24,210 bases of DNA from SZUA-1535 sp964594175 (GCA_964594175.1 CAZQLM010000003.1:1-24210), one strand, 5' to 3'. Counted from the first letter of the stretch, positions 6,390-14,922 are shown. The notes: a model not told the origin generated them from the sequence alone. Made by a program: numbers and translations.

Positions 6390-9116
6390 AAACTCTTCTT
6401 CGTTTGCATGCATTTTTGCAAGAATCCTGCTTGCTGTTTTTGCTCCTATCCCACGGGCAGCTAATGCTATTACTGCTTTCTTCCCGTGAACTATGATCAG
6501 GTCAGCAGTGCGTTTTATCCTTTCAAGTTTTCTTAGTTCACCTTTGCTTAACTCCTTTCCTGCAAGATGTTTTTTCAAAATCTTCAGAGCTTCAGAATCA
6601 CCTTTACTTACCATTCCAAGTAAACGAGAACCGCATTGTCTACAGAAAGGAAAATCCTCGATATCTTTCACTGTAGAGACTCGTGAAAATTTTCCACAAT
6701 TTACACATACCAACCTTACTTTCGTTTCCAGTAATCTTTTCTTAAATGCTTTGAAAATTTCGCTTTCAATTTTTTCTGGTTTAATAACATCTCCTTCAAA
6801 CTCTTTAATACCTTCTCTCCCCAAAACGCTTGGGCCAGAAATTTCTTTTATTTCGATTTCTCCTTTTTTTATTCTTTCCGCAATTTCTTCGGCTTTTTTT
6901 ATATCAAGCTTTTCCAGAAATATCTCTCTGAAAACCTCTTCTTCTACAATCGTGTTTTTAAAAATTTCCATTAATTTTAAAACATTTATCCTATCAAGTC
7001 TGGAATCTTTTCTTATTATTCCAAATCTTTTTGCAACATGCATAAACCGGTATTTAAAAAGATTCGTTCTTGGCAGATAAAGTTTTAGCACCGGTTCTAA
7101 TGATGAACTGCTAACAGCAAGAAAATGTTTTTTCACATCCTCAATCCTTGCACCTTGAATAACGATTCTGTAAGGATCGGTTTTCACGAGAATACTTTCT
7201 CCGTATTCGGCGCTAAGCATGGCTGCGATGAACTTTCCTAAGGTTTCATTAACTTTTGTTCCAAAACAACAATGTATTATTACAAAGTCAGAAAAAGCCT
7301 CTATGACAATTGTTCTATCATCAGGCAATGCGTGCTTTTTTACGTGATTGCGAATTACTGACACCATCATTTTTGCAGCTTCCTCAGAAACAGGATAATT
7401 TTCTTTTAGCATGCTTACAGCATATTCCTTACCTTTCTTTAGCCATTCGTTTATTTTTCTTCTGAGCTTTCCAACTTCTCGTGCAACCTCGTATGAGACC
7501 GGAATTAGTTCTCCTTCCCAAGAGGGAATTGCAGAATCTATGCAAGCTATTTCTTCTGCAAAAACCTTTCCATCTTCTACGCTTATTATACGCCAAGGAG
7601 TTCCTTTCACTATAAAAGTTGCTCCTACTTCAGCGTGCTCGGCAACCCAGCTTTCGTCCAACTTTCCTACTGGAGTGTTTGTAGCTGCATCTATCACTTT
7701 ATACTGGTAAACCTCTGGAATTGTTGTGAGATTTTCGAAGTAATAAAGCAAGCCTTTCCTTTTTTTCCTTAGTTTGCGTTCCTCTCCGAGAAGCTTTATT
7801 TCCTTCATCAGCTCAATAACACTTACAAACTCCTCAAAGGAGAGATTTCTGTAAGGATATGCGTTCTTAACAATTTGATAAATATCTCTAACATTTTCAT
7901 ACCCCTCTATTAGCATTCCCAAAATTTGATGAGCCAGAACATCGTAAGCTTTTTCATAGGCTTTAAGTTTCTCCATTTCATGAGCCAAAGCGAGCTTTGC
8001 TATAACGCAAGACTCGAATAAATCATCCCCCTCCCCTGCAAGAATAAAACCATGAGCTTTTTCTCCTATTCTATGTCTGCTTCTTCCTATTCTCTGTAAA
8101 AACTTTACTACCTGTCTCGGGGAAAGATATTGGATAACACAGTCTATAACTCCTATATCTATTCCTAACTCCAGAGAAGATGTTGCTATCATAGCTTTCA
8201 AACAACCTTCCCTGAATTCCTTCTCAGCCCTTTCCCTTACGTGTTTCGAAAGAGAGGAATGGTGCACTTCCTGTGAAAAACCAGGATAAAGTGCTCTAAG
8301 CCTGGAAGAAAGTACTTCTGCAGTTTCTCTTGTATTAGTAAAAATAAGAACAGAGCGATATTTCTCTGCTATCTCCTTTATGAACCGAAGTTTTGCCACA
8401 TGCTCAGCATCTAAACATATTTTCTCTGATAAAAGCCTGTCTTCCGAATCAGGCTTTACCTTCATTACCTTTATTTCGTATTCCTTTGTGGAATAAGCTT
8501 CTATCACTTTTTCACAGCCAATAAAACTGGCAGCTTTCGCAGGTTCTGCTACCGTGGCTGAGAGAGCGATAATTTGAAATTTTCTTTTACAAAGTTTTTT
8601 AAGTCTTTCAAGAGCTACAGCAAGTTGCACACCGCGCTTGCTTTCAACAAGCTCGTGAAGCTCATCCACGACAACAAAAAGAACATTTTCAAGAAGCTTT
8701 CTTATTCTTTTTCCCGTAAGCATTGCCTGTAATTGCTCTGGAGTTATGATAAACATTTCATCAGGATGCTCAACTTGAAGTTTTCTTTCATGTGCAGTTG
8801 TATCTCCGTGTCTTACGCTTACCCCAAATCCGAGCTCTTTCGCCCAGAAAAGCATGCGAGAGAGCATATCTCTATTAAGACTTTTTAAAGGTGTTATGTA
8901 AAGCAAAGCTATAGGTTTTGGTTTTATTTCAAGCATTTTGCTGAAAATTGGCAAAAGGGCGGCTTCTGTCTTTCCAAAACCTGTAGGGCCTATTACTAAC
9001 ACGTTTTCTCCTTTTAGAATTTCTGGAATTGCAAGCTTTTGAGGAAGGGTAGGAGTAACAAAACCCTTTTTTTTCAAGACTTCTTGAATTTTTTCGTGAA
9101 GAAGCTCAAATACCAT
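6327..9116 (-). CDS. lhr: Lhr-like superfamily 2 DNA helicase with C-terminal zinc finger
   Basis: 929 residues from ATG 9116. A longer reading from 9254 would add 46 residues overlapping the CorA gene, and the promoter excludes it. SF2 motifs in order: Walker A GPTGFGKT (43-50), DELH (151-154), SAT (186-188), FTNTRETAE, SSLELGIDIG and QRIGRSRHR (motif VI). The long region after motif VI is characteristic of Lhr proteins, including the winged-helix and Lhr-core part. The C terminus has a zinc-ribbon CVNC...CRQC and a helix-hairpin-helix-like stretch (ARGIGAKTASRIL). Lhr helicases are ATP-dependent 3'-5' DNA helicases involved in repair. The start is about 24.5 nt from a TATA element shared with CorA. 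Confidence 0.92.
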   Translation of the reverse strand: MVFELLHEKIQEVLKKKGFVTPTLPQKLAIPEILKGENVLVIGPTGFGKTEAALLPIFSKMLEIKPKPIALLYITPLKSLNRDMLSRMLFWAKELGFGVSVRHGDTTAHERKLQVEHPDEMFIITPEQLQAMLTGKRIRKLLENVLFVVVDELHELVESKRGVQLAVALERLKKLCKRKFQIIALSATVAEPAKAASFIGCEKVIEAYSTKEYEIKVMKVKPDSEDRLLSEKICLDAEHVAKLRFIKEIAEKYRSVLIFTNTRETAEVLSSRLRALYPGFSQEVHHSSLSKHVRERAEKEFREGCLKAMIATSSLELGIDIGVIDCVIQYLSPRQVVKFLQRIGRSRHRIGEKAHGFILAGEGDDLFESCVIAKLALAHEMEKLKAYEKAYDVLAHQILGMLIEGYENVRDIYQIVKNAYPYRNLSFEEFVSVIELMKEIKLLGEERKLRKKRKGLLYYFENLTTIPEVYQYKVIDAATNTPVGKLDESWVAEHAEVGATFIVKGTPWRIISVEDGKVFAEEIACIDSAIPSWEGELIPVSYEVAREVGKLRRKINEWLKKGKEYAVSMLKENYPVSEEAAKMMVSVIRNHVKKHALPDDRTIVIEAFSDFVIIHCCFGTKVNETLGKFIAAMLSAEYGESILVKTDPYRIVIQGARIEDVKKHFLAVSSSSLEPVLKLYLPRTNLFKYRFMHVAKRFGIIRKDSRLDRINVLKLMEIFKNTIVEEEVFREIFLEKLDIKKAEEIAERIKKGEIEIKEISGPSVLGREGIKEFEGDVIKPEKIESEIFKAFKKRLLETKVRLVCVNCGKFSRVSTVKDIEDFPFCRQCGSRLLGMVSKGDSEALKILKKHLAGKELSKGELRKLERIKRTADLIIVHGKKAVIALAARGIGAKTASRILAKMHANEEEFLKDIYKAEREFIRTRKYWKP

Positions 9117-9137
9117 GATAATATTTAGAGAAGTAAA

Positions 9138-9143
9138 TTTATA
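9138..9143. promoter_or_regulatory. Shared TATA element between Lhr helicase and CorA genes
   Basis: Reads TTTATA on plus and TATAAA on minus, inside the palindromic block TAAATTTA (9134-9141). Centre 9140.5 is 27.5 nt from the plus ATG at 9168 and 24.5 nt from the minus ATG at 9116. It is the only good TATA candidate in the 51-nt gap. Confidence 0.65.
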
Positions 9144-9167
9144 GAGTTTTGAAAATAAAAGAAGTAC

Positions 9168-10091
9168 ATGATTAAGATAGTAAAAAGGGTTAAAGAAGAT
9201 GGGAAAATAGATACTTTGAAAAAACCTTTGCCAAATACTTGGATAGATGTTCAAAGCCCGAATGAAAGAGAGATAGACTTTTTGGAGAGAAAATTGAAAA
9301 TTCCTCGTGAAATTGTGTTAGATTGTTTAGACGAGGATGAGATACCAAGAATAACCTCGGAAGATGGAGTAACCACTATCATACTACGGGTACCGGTAGA
9401 AAGGGAAGAAAAACTATTTACAATACCTATTGGTATCGTTCTTACAAGGAAAAGGTTTGTAACCATTCATTCATATCCAATAGATTTCTTCGAGGATTTT
9501 TTCTCCGGAAGAGTAAAATTTTCTACCTTGAAAAGAGTAAGATTGATTTTTCAGATACTGAAAGTTCTTATCCATACCTATACGAGGCTTTTGAGAAATA
9601 TAGAAAAGAGAATAAGAAAAATTGAAAAACAATTTTTGAAAACGGCAAAAAATGAGGACATACTTTTATTAGTGGAAATAAAAGAAACGGTATTAGATTT
9701 ACAAAATGCCATTTATGAAAATAATAAAGTTCTGGAAGCTATGCTTACTGGGCATTACATAAAGCTCTATAAAGGTGATGTGAAAATAATTAACGACATA
9801 CTAATAGACAACAAGCAGTGCATTACAATGAGCTCATTTTTAATAAAAAATGTTAATAACGCTTTGCAAACGTTTGAATGGATAATTTCCAACAATTTAA
9901 ATACGCTCATGAAAAAGCTAACAAGCTTAGCTGTTATTCTTTCAATGCCCTTAATAATATCTGGAATTTATGGAATGAACATTTCTCTTCCGATGCAGCA
10001 GAGCGAGAACGCGTTTCCTTTGCTAATAACAATATCGATACTACTCTCTTTACTCGTTGCAATTTTCTTCAAGAAAAAAGACTGGCTTTAG
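9168..10091 (+). CDS. corA: CorA-family Mg2+/divalent cation channel
   Basis: 307 residues. The signature GIYGMN near the C terminus sits at the end of the first transmembrane helix (LAVILSMPLIISGIYGMN). A short loop, a second hydrophobic helix (FPLLITISILLSLLVAIFF) and a basic tail KKKDWL follow, which is the CorA topology. The N-terminal 240 residues form the cytoplasmic domain with the long charged stalk helix (EKRIRKIEKQF...). CorA pentamers carry Mg2+, and some homologues carry Co2+, Ni2+ or Zn2+. A TATA box 27.5 nt upstream implies a leaderless mRNA. The nth gene starts 9 nt after its end, so they form an operon. Confidence 0.94.
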   Translation: MIKIVKRVKEDGKIDTLKKPLPNTWIDVQSPNEREIDFLERKLKIPREIVLDCLDEDEIPRITSEDGVTTIILRVPVEREEKLFTIPIGIVLTRKRFVTIHSYPIDFFEDFFSGRVKFSTLKRVRLIFQILKVLIHTYTRLLRNIEKRIRKIEKQFLKTAKNEDILLLVEIKETVLDLQNAIYENNKVLEAMLTGHYIKLYKGDVKIINDILIDNKQCITMSSFLIKNVNNALQTFEWIISNNLNTLMKKLTSLAVILSMPLIISGIYGMNISLPMQQSENAFPLLITISILLSLLVAIFFKKKDWL

Positions 10092-10099
10092 GTGATATT

Positions 10100-10738
10100 T
10101 TGAAAAAAGAAAATCTCGAAATGATTATTCGAGTTTTAAAAAAATATTATTACAAACGCAAATATGCTGAGCATTTCTCTTCACCATTTGAAGTTTTGAT
10201 ATCGTGCATTCTCTCACAGAGGACGAGAGAAGAAAATACGGAAAAAGCAAGTCTGCAGCTTTTTTCAAAAGCAAGAACGCCAGAAAAAATTCTTCAACTT
10301 CCACTAAAAGAGATAGAAGATCTTATAAAACCTGCAGGCTTTTACAGGCAGAAAGCAAAAAGAATAAAAGAAGTTTCTAAAATTCTTTTAGAAAAGTATA
10401 ACGGGAAAGTCCCGAAATCTAGGGAGGAGCTTTTAAGACTGCCAGGTGTCGGAGCAAAGACAAGCTCGGTTGTGCTTTCATACGGGCACGGAATACCAAT
10501 AATAGCAGTAGATACACACGTAAACAGAATTTCAAAACGTTTGGGTTTAGTTAGCAAAGAATCTAATGCAGAAGAAGTGAGAAAGGAACTCCAAAAAATA
10601 TTTCCAAAAAATGCGTGGAAATATGTGAATCTGGGATTTGTGAATTTCGGGAGAGAAGTGTGTAAACCGATAAAACCTCTTTGCGAGAAATGTGAGTTAA
10701 AAAATATATGTGATTTCTACAAAACGAAAAAATCATGA
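10100..10738 (+). CDS. nth: Endonuclease III (DNA glycosylase/AP lyase)
   Basis: 212 residues from a TTG at 10100, preceded by GGTGAT at 10091-10096. With this start the catalytic residues fall at K120 (LPGVGAKT, helix-hairpin-helix) and D138 (AVDTH), the same numbers as in E. coli Nth. The Fe-S ligands C188-x6-C195-x2-C198-x5-C204 are complete. The enzyme removes oxidised pyrimidines and nicks the resulting abasic site. An ATG at 10121 is possible but would cut into the conserved N-terminal helix; the frame open upstream to 9878 lies inside corA and is rejected. Translation is probably coupled to corA, since the SD overlaps the corA stop codon. Confidence 0.95.
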   Translation: MKKENLEMIIRVLKKYYYKRKYAEHFSSPFEVLISCILSQRTREENTEKASLQLFSKARTPEKILQLPLKEIEDLIKPAGFYRQKAKRIKEVSKILLEKYNGKVPKSREELLRLPGVGAKTSSVVLSYGHGIPIIAVDTHVNRISKRLGLVSKESNAEEVRKELQKIFPKNAWKYVNLGFVNFGREVCKPIKPLCEKCELKNICDFYKTKKS

Positions 10739-10756
10739 ACCAAATAAGCTCATTGA

Positions 10757-10802
10757 AACAAAACTCACCACCCGCTTGTCTGGTGGTTTGGGAAGTTTTG
10801 TT
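10757..10802 (+). promoter_or_regulatory. Two-tier inverted repeat upstream of the Sm-like membrane protein gene
   Basis: An outer 9-bp arm AACAAAACT (10757-10765) pairs with AGTTTTGTT (10794-10802). An inner arm ACCACC (10767-10772) pairs with GGTGGT (10782-10787) around a 9-nt loop. It lies in the 115-nt gap between nth and the next gene. CTCACCAC (10764-10771) could alternatively pair with the SD-like GTGGTGGGAG (10837-10846) through a 2-nt bulge. The structure may control translation of the downstream gene or be a small RNA; the sequence does not decide. Confidence 0.4.
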
Positions 10803-10853
10803 GCATACGAAGTTACGGGAAATGAAAACTTTCGAAGTGGTGGGAGATTTGTG

Positions 10854-11225
10854 ATGAGGAAAGCATTGCTTTTTTCCGCTTTCATAGGAACAAGTTTCCT
10901 TGCGTTAAGCATACTTGCTCTTAAGTTTCTGCAACCTGTTTCAAAAATTCATCTGATTATGATTTCTTACCTCATTGTTCTTTCCTCAATACTTTCTGGT
11001 GTTTACACCTCTCATCGTCTAAAAGAAAAGAAATCTATGAAGCATGTCATTGTGAAAAGAAAAATACCTGTTGAAATAACTACAAAAAAAGGAGAAAAAA
11101 TAACTGGTTTGCTTTGTGATATTTCCCACGGAGTTGTTATTCTTGAAAACTGTAGGAAGGGTTTAAAGTTTCACGAGGAATTTATCATCCCTTTAACCGA
11201 AGTGAGAGCATTGGAAATTCATTAA
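10854..11225 (+). CDS. Two-helix membrane protein with Sm-like (LSm) C-terminal domain
   Basis: 123 residues from ATG 10854 (GTG 10851 possible). The SD-like GGTGGGAG lies 7 nt upstream of the ATG. Two hydrophobic helices (about residues 7-25 and 36-54) are followed by a basic linker and a roughly 55-residue soluble domain. That domain reads like an Sm fold: IPVEITTKKGEKITGLL, then a DISHGVVILENC turn and strand, then IPLTEVRALEI at the end, resembling the Sm1 and Sm2 motifs. The similarity is by eye only; another small beta-barrel is possible. A longer frame from GTG 10710 overlaps nth and looks non-coding. The 3' end overlaps the convergent antiporter gene by 33 nt. Confidence 0.75.
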   Translation: MRKALLFSAFIGTSFLALSILALKFLQPVSKIHLIMISYLIVLSSILSGVYTSHRLKEKKSMKHVIVKRKIPVEITTKKGEKITGLLCDISHGVVILENCRKGLKFHEEFIIPLTEVRALEIH

Positions 11226-12131
11226 AAATATCATTAACATGAGGAAAATGAAAAGCAAAAGTAGCGAATCCTTTCTCGAGAGCTCGTGTTTCAGCGATAG
11301 CAGATTTAAAGTGCATGCCGAAATTAAAGCAAAGATAACAATAATTTTTTCTACTATTCCCAAAGTGATAATTGAAAAAATTCCCGCCATTCCCAAAATT
11401 AAAGTTATATTAACAACAGAAGAACCTGTAATATCTCCTATGCTTATTTCATATCTTTTCTTTTTCAAAGCATTTATAGCTACAATAAGTTCTGGGAAGG
11501 AAGTTTCTATTGCAACTAATGTTGAACCGAGAAACAGGCTTTCAAATCCGAAAATTTTGGATAATTTAACAAGTTCTCCTATGGCGAGTTTGGAGAAGAT
11601 AATCACGGATATACATGCAAAAACAAACACGAAAATGTTTTTAACAAGCTCCAATGTGAATATCTCATACTTTTTCAGAGGAATAATATAAAGATTCCTT
11701 ATAGCTCTTAAATAAAGGAAGAAAATCAGAATAAGAAACAGAGAAATCTCAATAGAAAGTGTATTTGAAAGAAGCAGCACCAAACATACAAGGATAACGA
11801 AAAACAGAGAATTTCTTATAAGCTTTCTGTTCTCGGAAGAAATTTTCATCCCATTCCAGATAAGAATGGAGAAAATCAAACACATGTTTACAACATTTGA
11901 TCCGATGAGATTACCGAAACTTATACCGCTTTCTCCCTCTAAAGAAGAAAACACAGCTACAGCAAGTTCTGGTAGACTTGTTGAGAGAGATACGAAGATA
12001 AAACCGAAAATAATAGTTCTTATCCGAAGCAAATTTGAAAGTTCTACTGCAGACTCGACAACGTATTTTCCCATGAGAGATGCTATTCCTAAAAATATCG
12101 CAGATAAAAATAATGAAAGCAATACACTCAT
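11193..12131 (-). CDS. Ca2+/cation antiporter (CaCA / NCX family)
   Basis: 312 residues, about ten transmembrane segments. The two inverted alpha-repeats are clear: STSLPELAVAVFSS with GNLIGSNVVN in the first half, and ETSFPELIVAINAL with GDITGSSVVN in the second. These form the ion-binding core of Na+/Ca2+ or H+/Ca2+ exchangers (COG0530-like). The counter-ion cannot be read from sequence. I choose the second ATG (12131) because GGTGA (12139-12143, minus) lies 7 nt upstream; the first ATG at 12137 is only 1 nt from it. The start overlaps the end of the GlcNAc-1-phosphotransferase gene by 4 nt, so it is the last gene of that operon. Confidence 0.93.
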   Translation of the reverse strand: MSVLLSLFLSAIFLGIASLMGKYVVESAVELSNLLRIRTIIFGFIFVSLSTSLPELAVAVFSSLEGESGISFGNLIGSNVVNMCLIFSILIWNGMKISSENRKLIRNSLFFVILVCLVLLLSNTLSIEISLFLILIFFLYLRAIRNLYIIPLKKYEIFTLELVKNIFVFVFACISVIIFSKLAIGELVKLSKIFGFESLFLGSTLVAIETSFPELIVAINALKKKRYEISIGDITGSSVVNITLILGMAGIFSIITLGIVEKIIVIFALISACTLNLLSLKHELSRKDSLLLLFIFLMLMIFLMNFQCSHFG

Positions 12132-13129
12132 ATACATTTCACCATGATGAAGGCGAATAAAACTATTATTATTTCAAAGATTATTAATAGCATTACAATT
12201 TCACTTTCCCTAAATTTTCCTAACTTCATGAATACATGTGTAAGCGAATAAACTTTTGTATAAGGCGCTTGCAATGTTCCGTCTTTTCTCAGTTTTCCAA
12301 AAGATTCTGCTCTGAAACGTGCTCTTGCTTTGAGAATAAATTCCAAAAACCAAGGGATAAAACAATATAGTGCGAACTTTTCCATGTTTCCAAGTATTGC
12401 TATGCTTGCCACTACAGCACCAATAGCGTAGCAAAGCGAATCTCCTGGAAAAATTTTCGCTGGATACCAGTTATAGTAAAGAAACGCTAAAAGGGCTGAA
12501 GCAAAAGTAAGAGCAAACGCCGCCACGAGCAAATTTCCGTTAAGATAAGCGTATATACCCAAAGCTCCTGTCAGCACAGCCCCTAACCCTGCTTCCAGCC
12601 CGTTCAGCCCTGCGAGCATGTTTATAGCGTTGCTTGCTCCAACAACACCAATAGGTACGAGAACAAGCGGGTAGAAAATTCCGACATCAACGCTTCCGAA
12701 AAACGGCAAAGAAATCGTGCTATTACCTGCCATTATTGCCACAAGCGGAACGCTTGCGGGTAAAGTAAACAAAGGTTTTTGCCATTGTTTCAAACCTATT
12801 CTTTTTCCATTCGATTTCCTTACAGCAGAAATATCGTCAAGCATTCCGATTATGAAAATTATAAGCACAGTTGTTATAGCCGCAAATAGCTCTACCAGCC
12901 CATTAAGTTTTCCGTAAAGAAATACTTTGATCCAAATAAAAAGAAAAATTCCCGCCAAAAACCCTGCTATTACAGCAGGACCTCCCATTTCAGGAACACT
13001 CGGTTTTTTTGGTTTCTGCATATCCTTTCCTGTTAAGCCTATAAACTTTAAATATGCGATAAACTTCGGAGTTAGAAAAAAAGTTGTCACAAAAGAAAAA
13101 ATAACAGCTATTAACAGAGATAGGGACAT
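12128..13129 (-). CDS. Polyprenyl-phosphate GlcNAc-1-phosphate transferase, ALG7/AglH-like (GT4/MraY superfamily)
   Basis: 333 residues, polytopic. It shows the MraY/WecA/ALG7 landmarks: KPSVPEMGGPAV, the D98-D99 pair in GMLDDISA, NAINMLAGLNGLEAG and FPGDSL. A late segment RAESFGKLRKDGTL followed by YSLTHVFMK replaces the bacterial HxH motif, as in eukaryotic and archaeal ALG7-type enzymes. These transfer a sugar-1-phosphate (GlcNAc-1-P in characterised members) from UDP-sugar to dolichyl phosphate, the first step of N-glycan assembly. The ATG follows directly after the TGA of the upstream GT39-like gene, with GGTGA 5 nt before it, so the two are co-translated. The neighbouring AglB gene supports the pathway assignment. 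Confidence 0.9.
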   Translation of the reverse strand: MSLSLLIAVIFSFVTTFFLTPKFIAYLKFIGLTGKDMQKPKKPSVPEMGGPAVIAGFLAGIFLFIWIKVFLYGKLNGLVELFAAITTVLIIFIIGMLDDISAVRKSNGKRIGLKQWQKPLFTLPASVPLVAIMAGNSTISLPFFGSVDVGIFYPLVLVPIGVVGASNAINMLAGLNGLEAGLGAVLTGALGIYAYLNGNLLVAAFALTFASALLAFLYYNWYPAKIFPGDSLCYAIGAVVASIAILGNMEKFALYCFIPWFLEFILKARARFRAESFGKLRKDGTLQAPYTKVYSLTHVFMKLGKFRESEIVMLLIIFEIIIVLFAFIMVKCI

Positions 13130-14866
13130 TCACCTCACCCTGTATATTCTTACACCGATTTTTCCAAATTTATTTGTGTTATCAAAAATTTTTTCAAAAT
13201 GCTCTGAGCGCTCAACGTATTTTGCAAAACTGTAGGGAATTGCTTCTCCGTGATAGGCGTGGTCAGGAACTATCGTGAAACCTTCTATGAAAATGTACTC
13301 TATTCCCCATTTTTTCAAAAGCTCGTAGCTTGTATCGTTAGCGAAAAGTCTTATCGCATCACCGTCCGGCAAGTCCTGAATCGCCTGCACCTTTCTGTAA
13401 CAATTATACTCCGCCGGGTGAGCGTAAATCAGAGCAATAGTAGCGTTTTGCGGTAAGTGCTTTCTAGCCCACGAGCAAGCATCTACCAAAGAATCTAAAT
13501 TATGCTTCACGTAATACATATTCGTTATCTCCGCCATACCGTAAAATATTAGGGAGCAGACCGAAATTATTAAAGGAATAGCAAGAAAGTATCTTTTATT
13601 TTTCTTGTAAAATGCTGCCAGAGAAATCCATAGAAGAGGAATCAGAACCAGCAGCTCGCCAAAAATTATTCTTCCTGTCCCAATACTTCTTGTTTCAGCC
13701 AGTCTTGCATAATAGGTTCCTGAAAACGAAAGCAAGGAAAAACCGAAAAGAGAGGCAAAAAGTACGTAAAGCATGTATTTTTCCGCTTTCTCAATGCCCG
13801 AAGCCTTTCTTAATTCATTCAGAAAATAAGCCACCAGAATTGCTATCAATGGAGAAGCAAAGAGAGTGTATCTTAACAGCTCCTCTACTCTTGGGTTTGG
13901 CATAGCTAAATAAACTTCTGCCATCAAAAGCACAAGCAGCCAGATAAGGAAAAACGCATTTTTCCAGATTTTTTGTCTCAAAATTAGCATAACTCCGAAA
14001 ATTGCCAAAAATCCGGCTAATCCATATCCGAACCTGAAATACTGCGCTATTCCGAATTTTAGAATCCCCGCTCCTGTAGAGATTTCAGGTCTTGAGGTGT
14101 GGACTTTAAATCCCATACCTTCGAAATCATAGATTGTGGCACAGCTTTTAGAGGAGAAAAACGCGAAGCACGGAGAGCCGAAAAGCGCCAGATTTCTCAA
14201 AATCCACGGAAAGGCTATTATACCAGCTCCAGCAAAAAATAAGGCATAGGCTTCGAGGTCAATTCTCCTTTCTCTGACAATTTCCCACAAAGCGAAAAGC
14301 GCGTAGACAGCAAACAAAAACGCACCTGTAATGTCTGAAAGCATAGCTAAGGAAGCAAAAATCCCTGAAAGTAAAATATGCAGGGTTTTGCCATTAGCTC
14401 TCCACAAAAAGAAAAATGCAAAAGAGCATGTAACATAAAAAATCATCTGGTTTTCCGGATAGTTAAGCACACCGTACTTAACAACAGCTGGTAATGAGAT
14501 AAAAGCTAGTGCGGCAAAAAAGCCGAGATTCGGTTTTTCAAGCTTTCTGAAAAGAATGTAAATAACTAAAGCGCTTAAAAAGGCGAAGAAAGGTGTCATG
14601 AACTTTATTCCGGCTTCGCCAAAGAGAAAGTAAAACATAGCGGAATTCACAAAACCAATAGGAATTCTAATAGAAGGATTCTTTATATGCTCAGTTCCCC
14701 ATAAAGGATAGTATTCTGGAAATTCCTTATTTTCGGCTATCCACCTTCCCATAGAGCTGTAGAAGCCTTCGTCTCCAAAAGCTATCGGCGAGCTAAAAGT
14801 TACCCAAAGATAACCAATGAGCATACCAAAAACGCTTGCAAAGCTCAGCAAATCGATTTTTTTCAT
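13130..14866 (-). CDS. GT-C glycosyltransferase, GT39/ArnT-like membrane protein
   Basis: 578 residues, with roughly a dozen hydrophobic segments and a soluble C-terminal part of about 110 residues. After the first helix comes an acidic FGDEGFY motif in the first outward loop, the position of the catalytic acidic residues in GT39/PMT and ArnT-like enzymes. Such enzymes use polyprenyl-phosphate sugars as donors at the outer membrane face. Acceptor and sugar are unknown; lipid-linked oligosaccharide extension is likely from context. It starts the minus-strand operon GT39-ALG7-antiporter and diverges from AglB with 56 nt between. The ATG is about 30-32 nt from the shared TATA element, leaving a leader of only a few nucleotides. 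Confidence 0.85.
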   Translation of the reverse strand: MKKIDLLSFASVFGMLIGYLWVTFSSPIAFGDEGFYSSMGRWIAENKEFPEYYPLWGTEHIKNPSIRIPIGFVNSAMFYFLFGEAGIKFMTPFFAFLSALVIYILFRKLEKPNLGFFAALAFISLPAVVKYGVLNYPENQMIFYVTCSFAFFFLWRANGKTLHILLSGIFASLAMLSDITGAFLFAVYALFALWEIVRERRIDLEAYALFFAGAGIIAFPWILRNLALFGSPCFAFFSSKSCATIYDFEGMGFKVHTSRPEISTGAGILKFGIAQYFRFGYGLAGFLAIFGVMLILRQKIWKNAFFLIWLLVLLMAEVYLAMPNPRVEELLRYTLFASPLIAILVAYFLNELRKASGIEKAEKYMLYVLFASLFGFSLLSFSGTYYARLAETRSIGTGRIIFGELLVLIPLLWISLAAFYKKNKRYFLAIPLIISVCSLIFYGMAEITNMYYVKHNLDSLVDACSWARKHLPQNATIALIYAHPAEYNCYRKVQAIQDLPDGDAIRLFANDTSYELLKKWGIEYIFIEGFTIVPDHAYHGEAIPYSFAKYVERSEHFEKIFDNTNKFGKIGVRIYRVR

Positions 14867-14892
14867 AAACTTATTTTCGCGATTAAGAAGTT

Positions 14893-14902
14893 TTTATATA
14901 TA
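14893..14902. promoter_or_regulatory. Shared TATA element between GT39-like and AglB genes
   Basis: TTTATATATA containing the palindrome TATATATA (14895-14902, centre 14898.5). It is 24.5 nt from the AglB ATG (14923), and about 30-32 nt from the minus-strand ATG (14866). Confidence 0.6.
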
Positions 14903-14922
14903 TCTTTTCTCATCACTCAAAT

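Noticed and set aside
9117..9254. 46-residue N-terminal extension of the Lhr helicase
   Set aside because: It overlaps the divergent CorA start and its TATA box, is not helicase-like, and ATG 9116 fits the promoter.
9878..10099. Long N-terminal extension of endonuclease III
   Set aside because: It lies within corA in another frame. The TTG at 10100 with GGTGAT gives E. coli-like residue numbering for K120 and D138.
10757..10807. H/ACA guide RNA reading of the hairpin (an ATA follows the stem)
   Set aside because: No ACA box, a very asymmetric internal loop and no recognisable kink-turn; kept only as a possible regulatory structure.
10710..10853. N-terminal extension of the Sm-like membrane protein from GTG 10710
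   Set aside because: It overlaps nth, covers the inverted repeat, has no SD at its start, and lacks the character of the downstream protein.
11239..12147. Plus-strand ORFs opposite the antiporter gene
   Set aside because: They are antisense shadows of a well-supported membrane protein gene.
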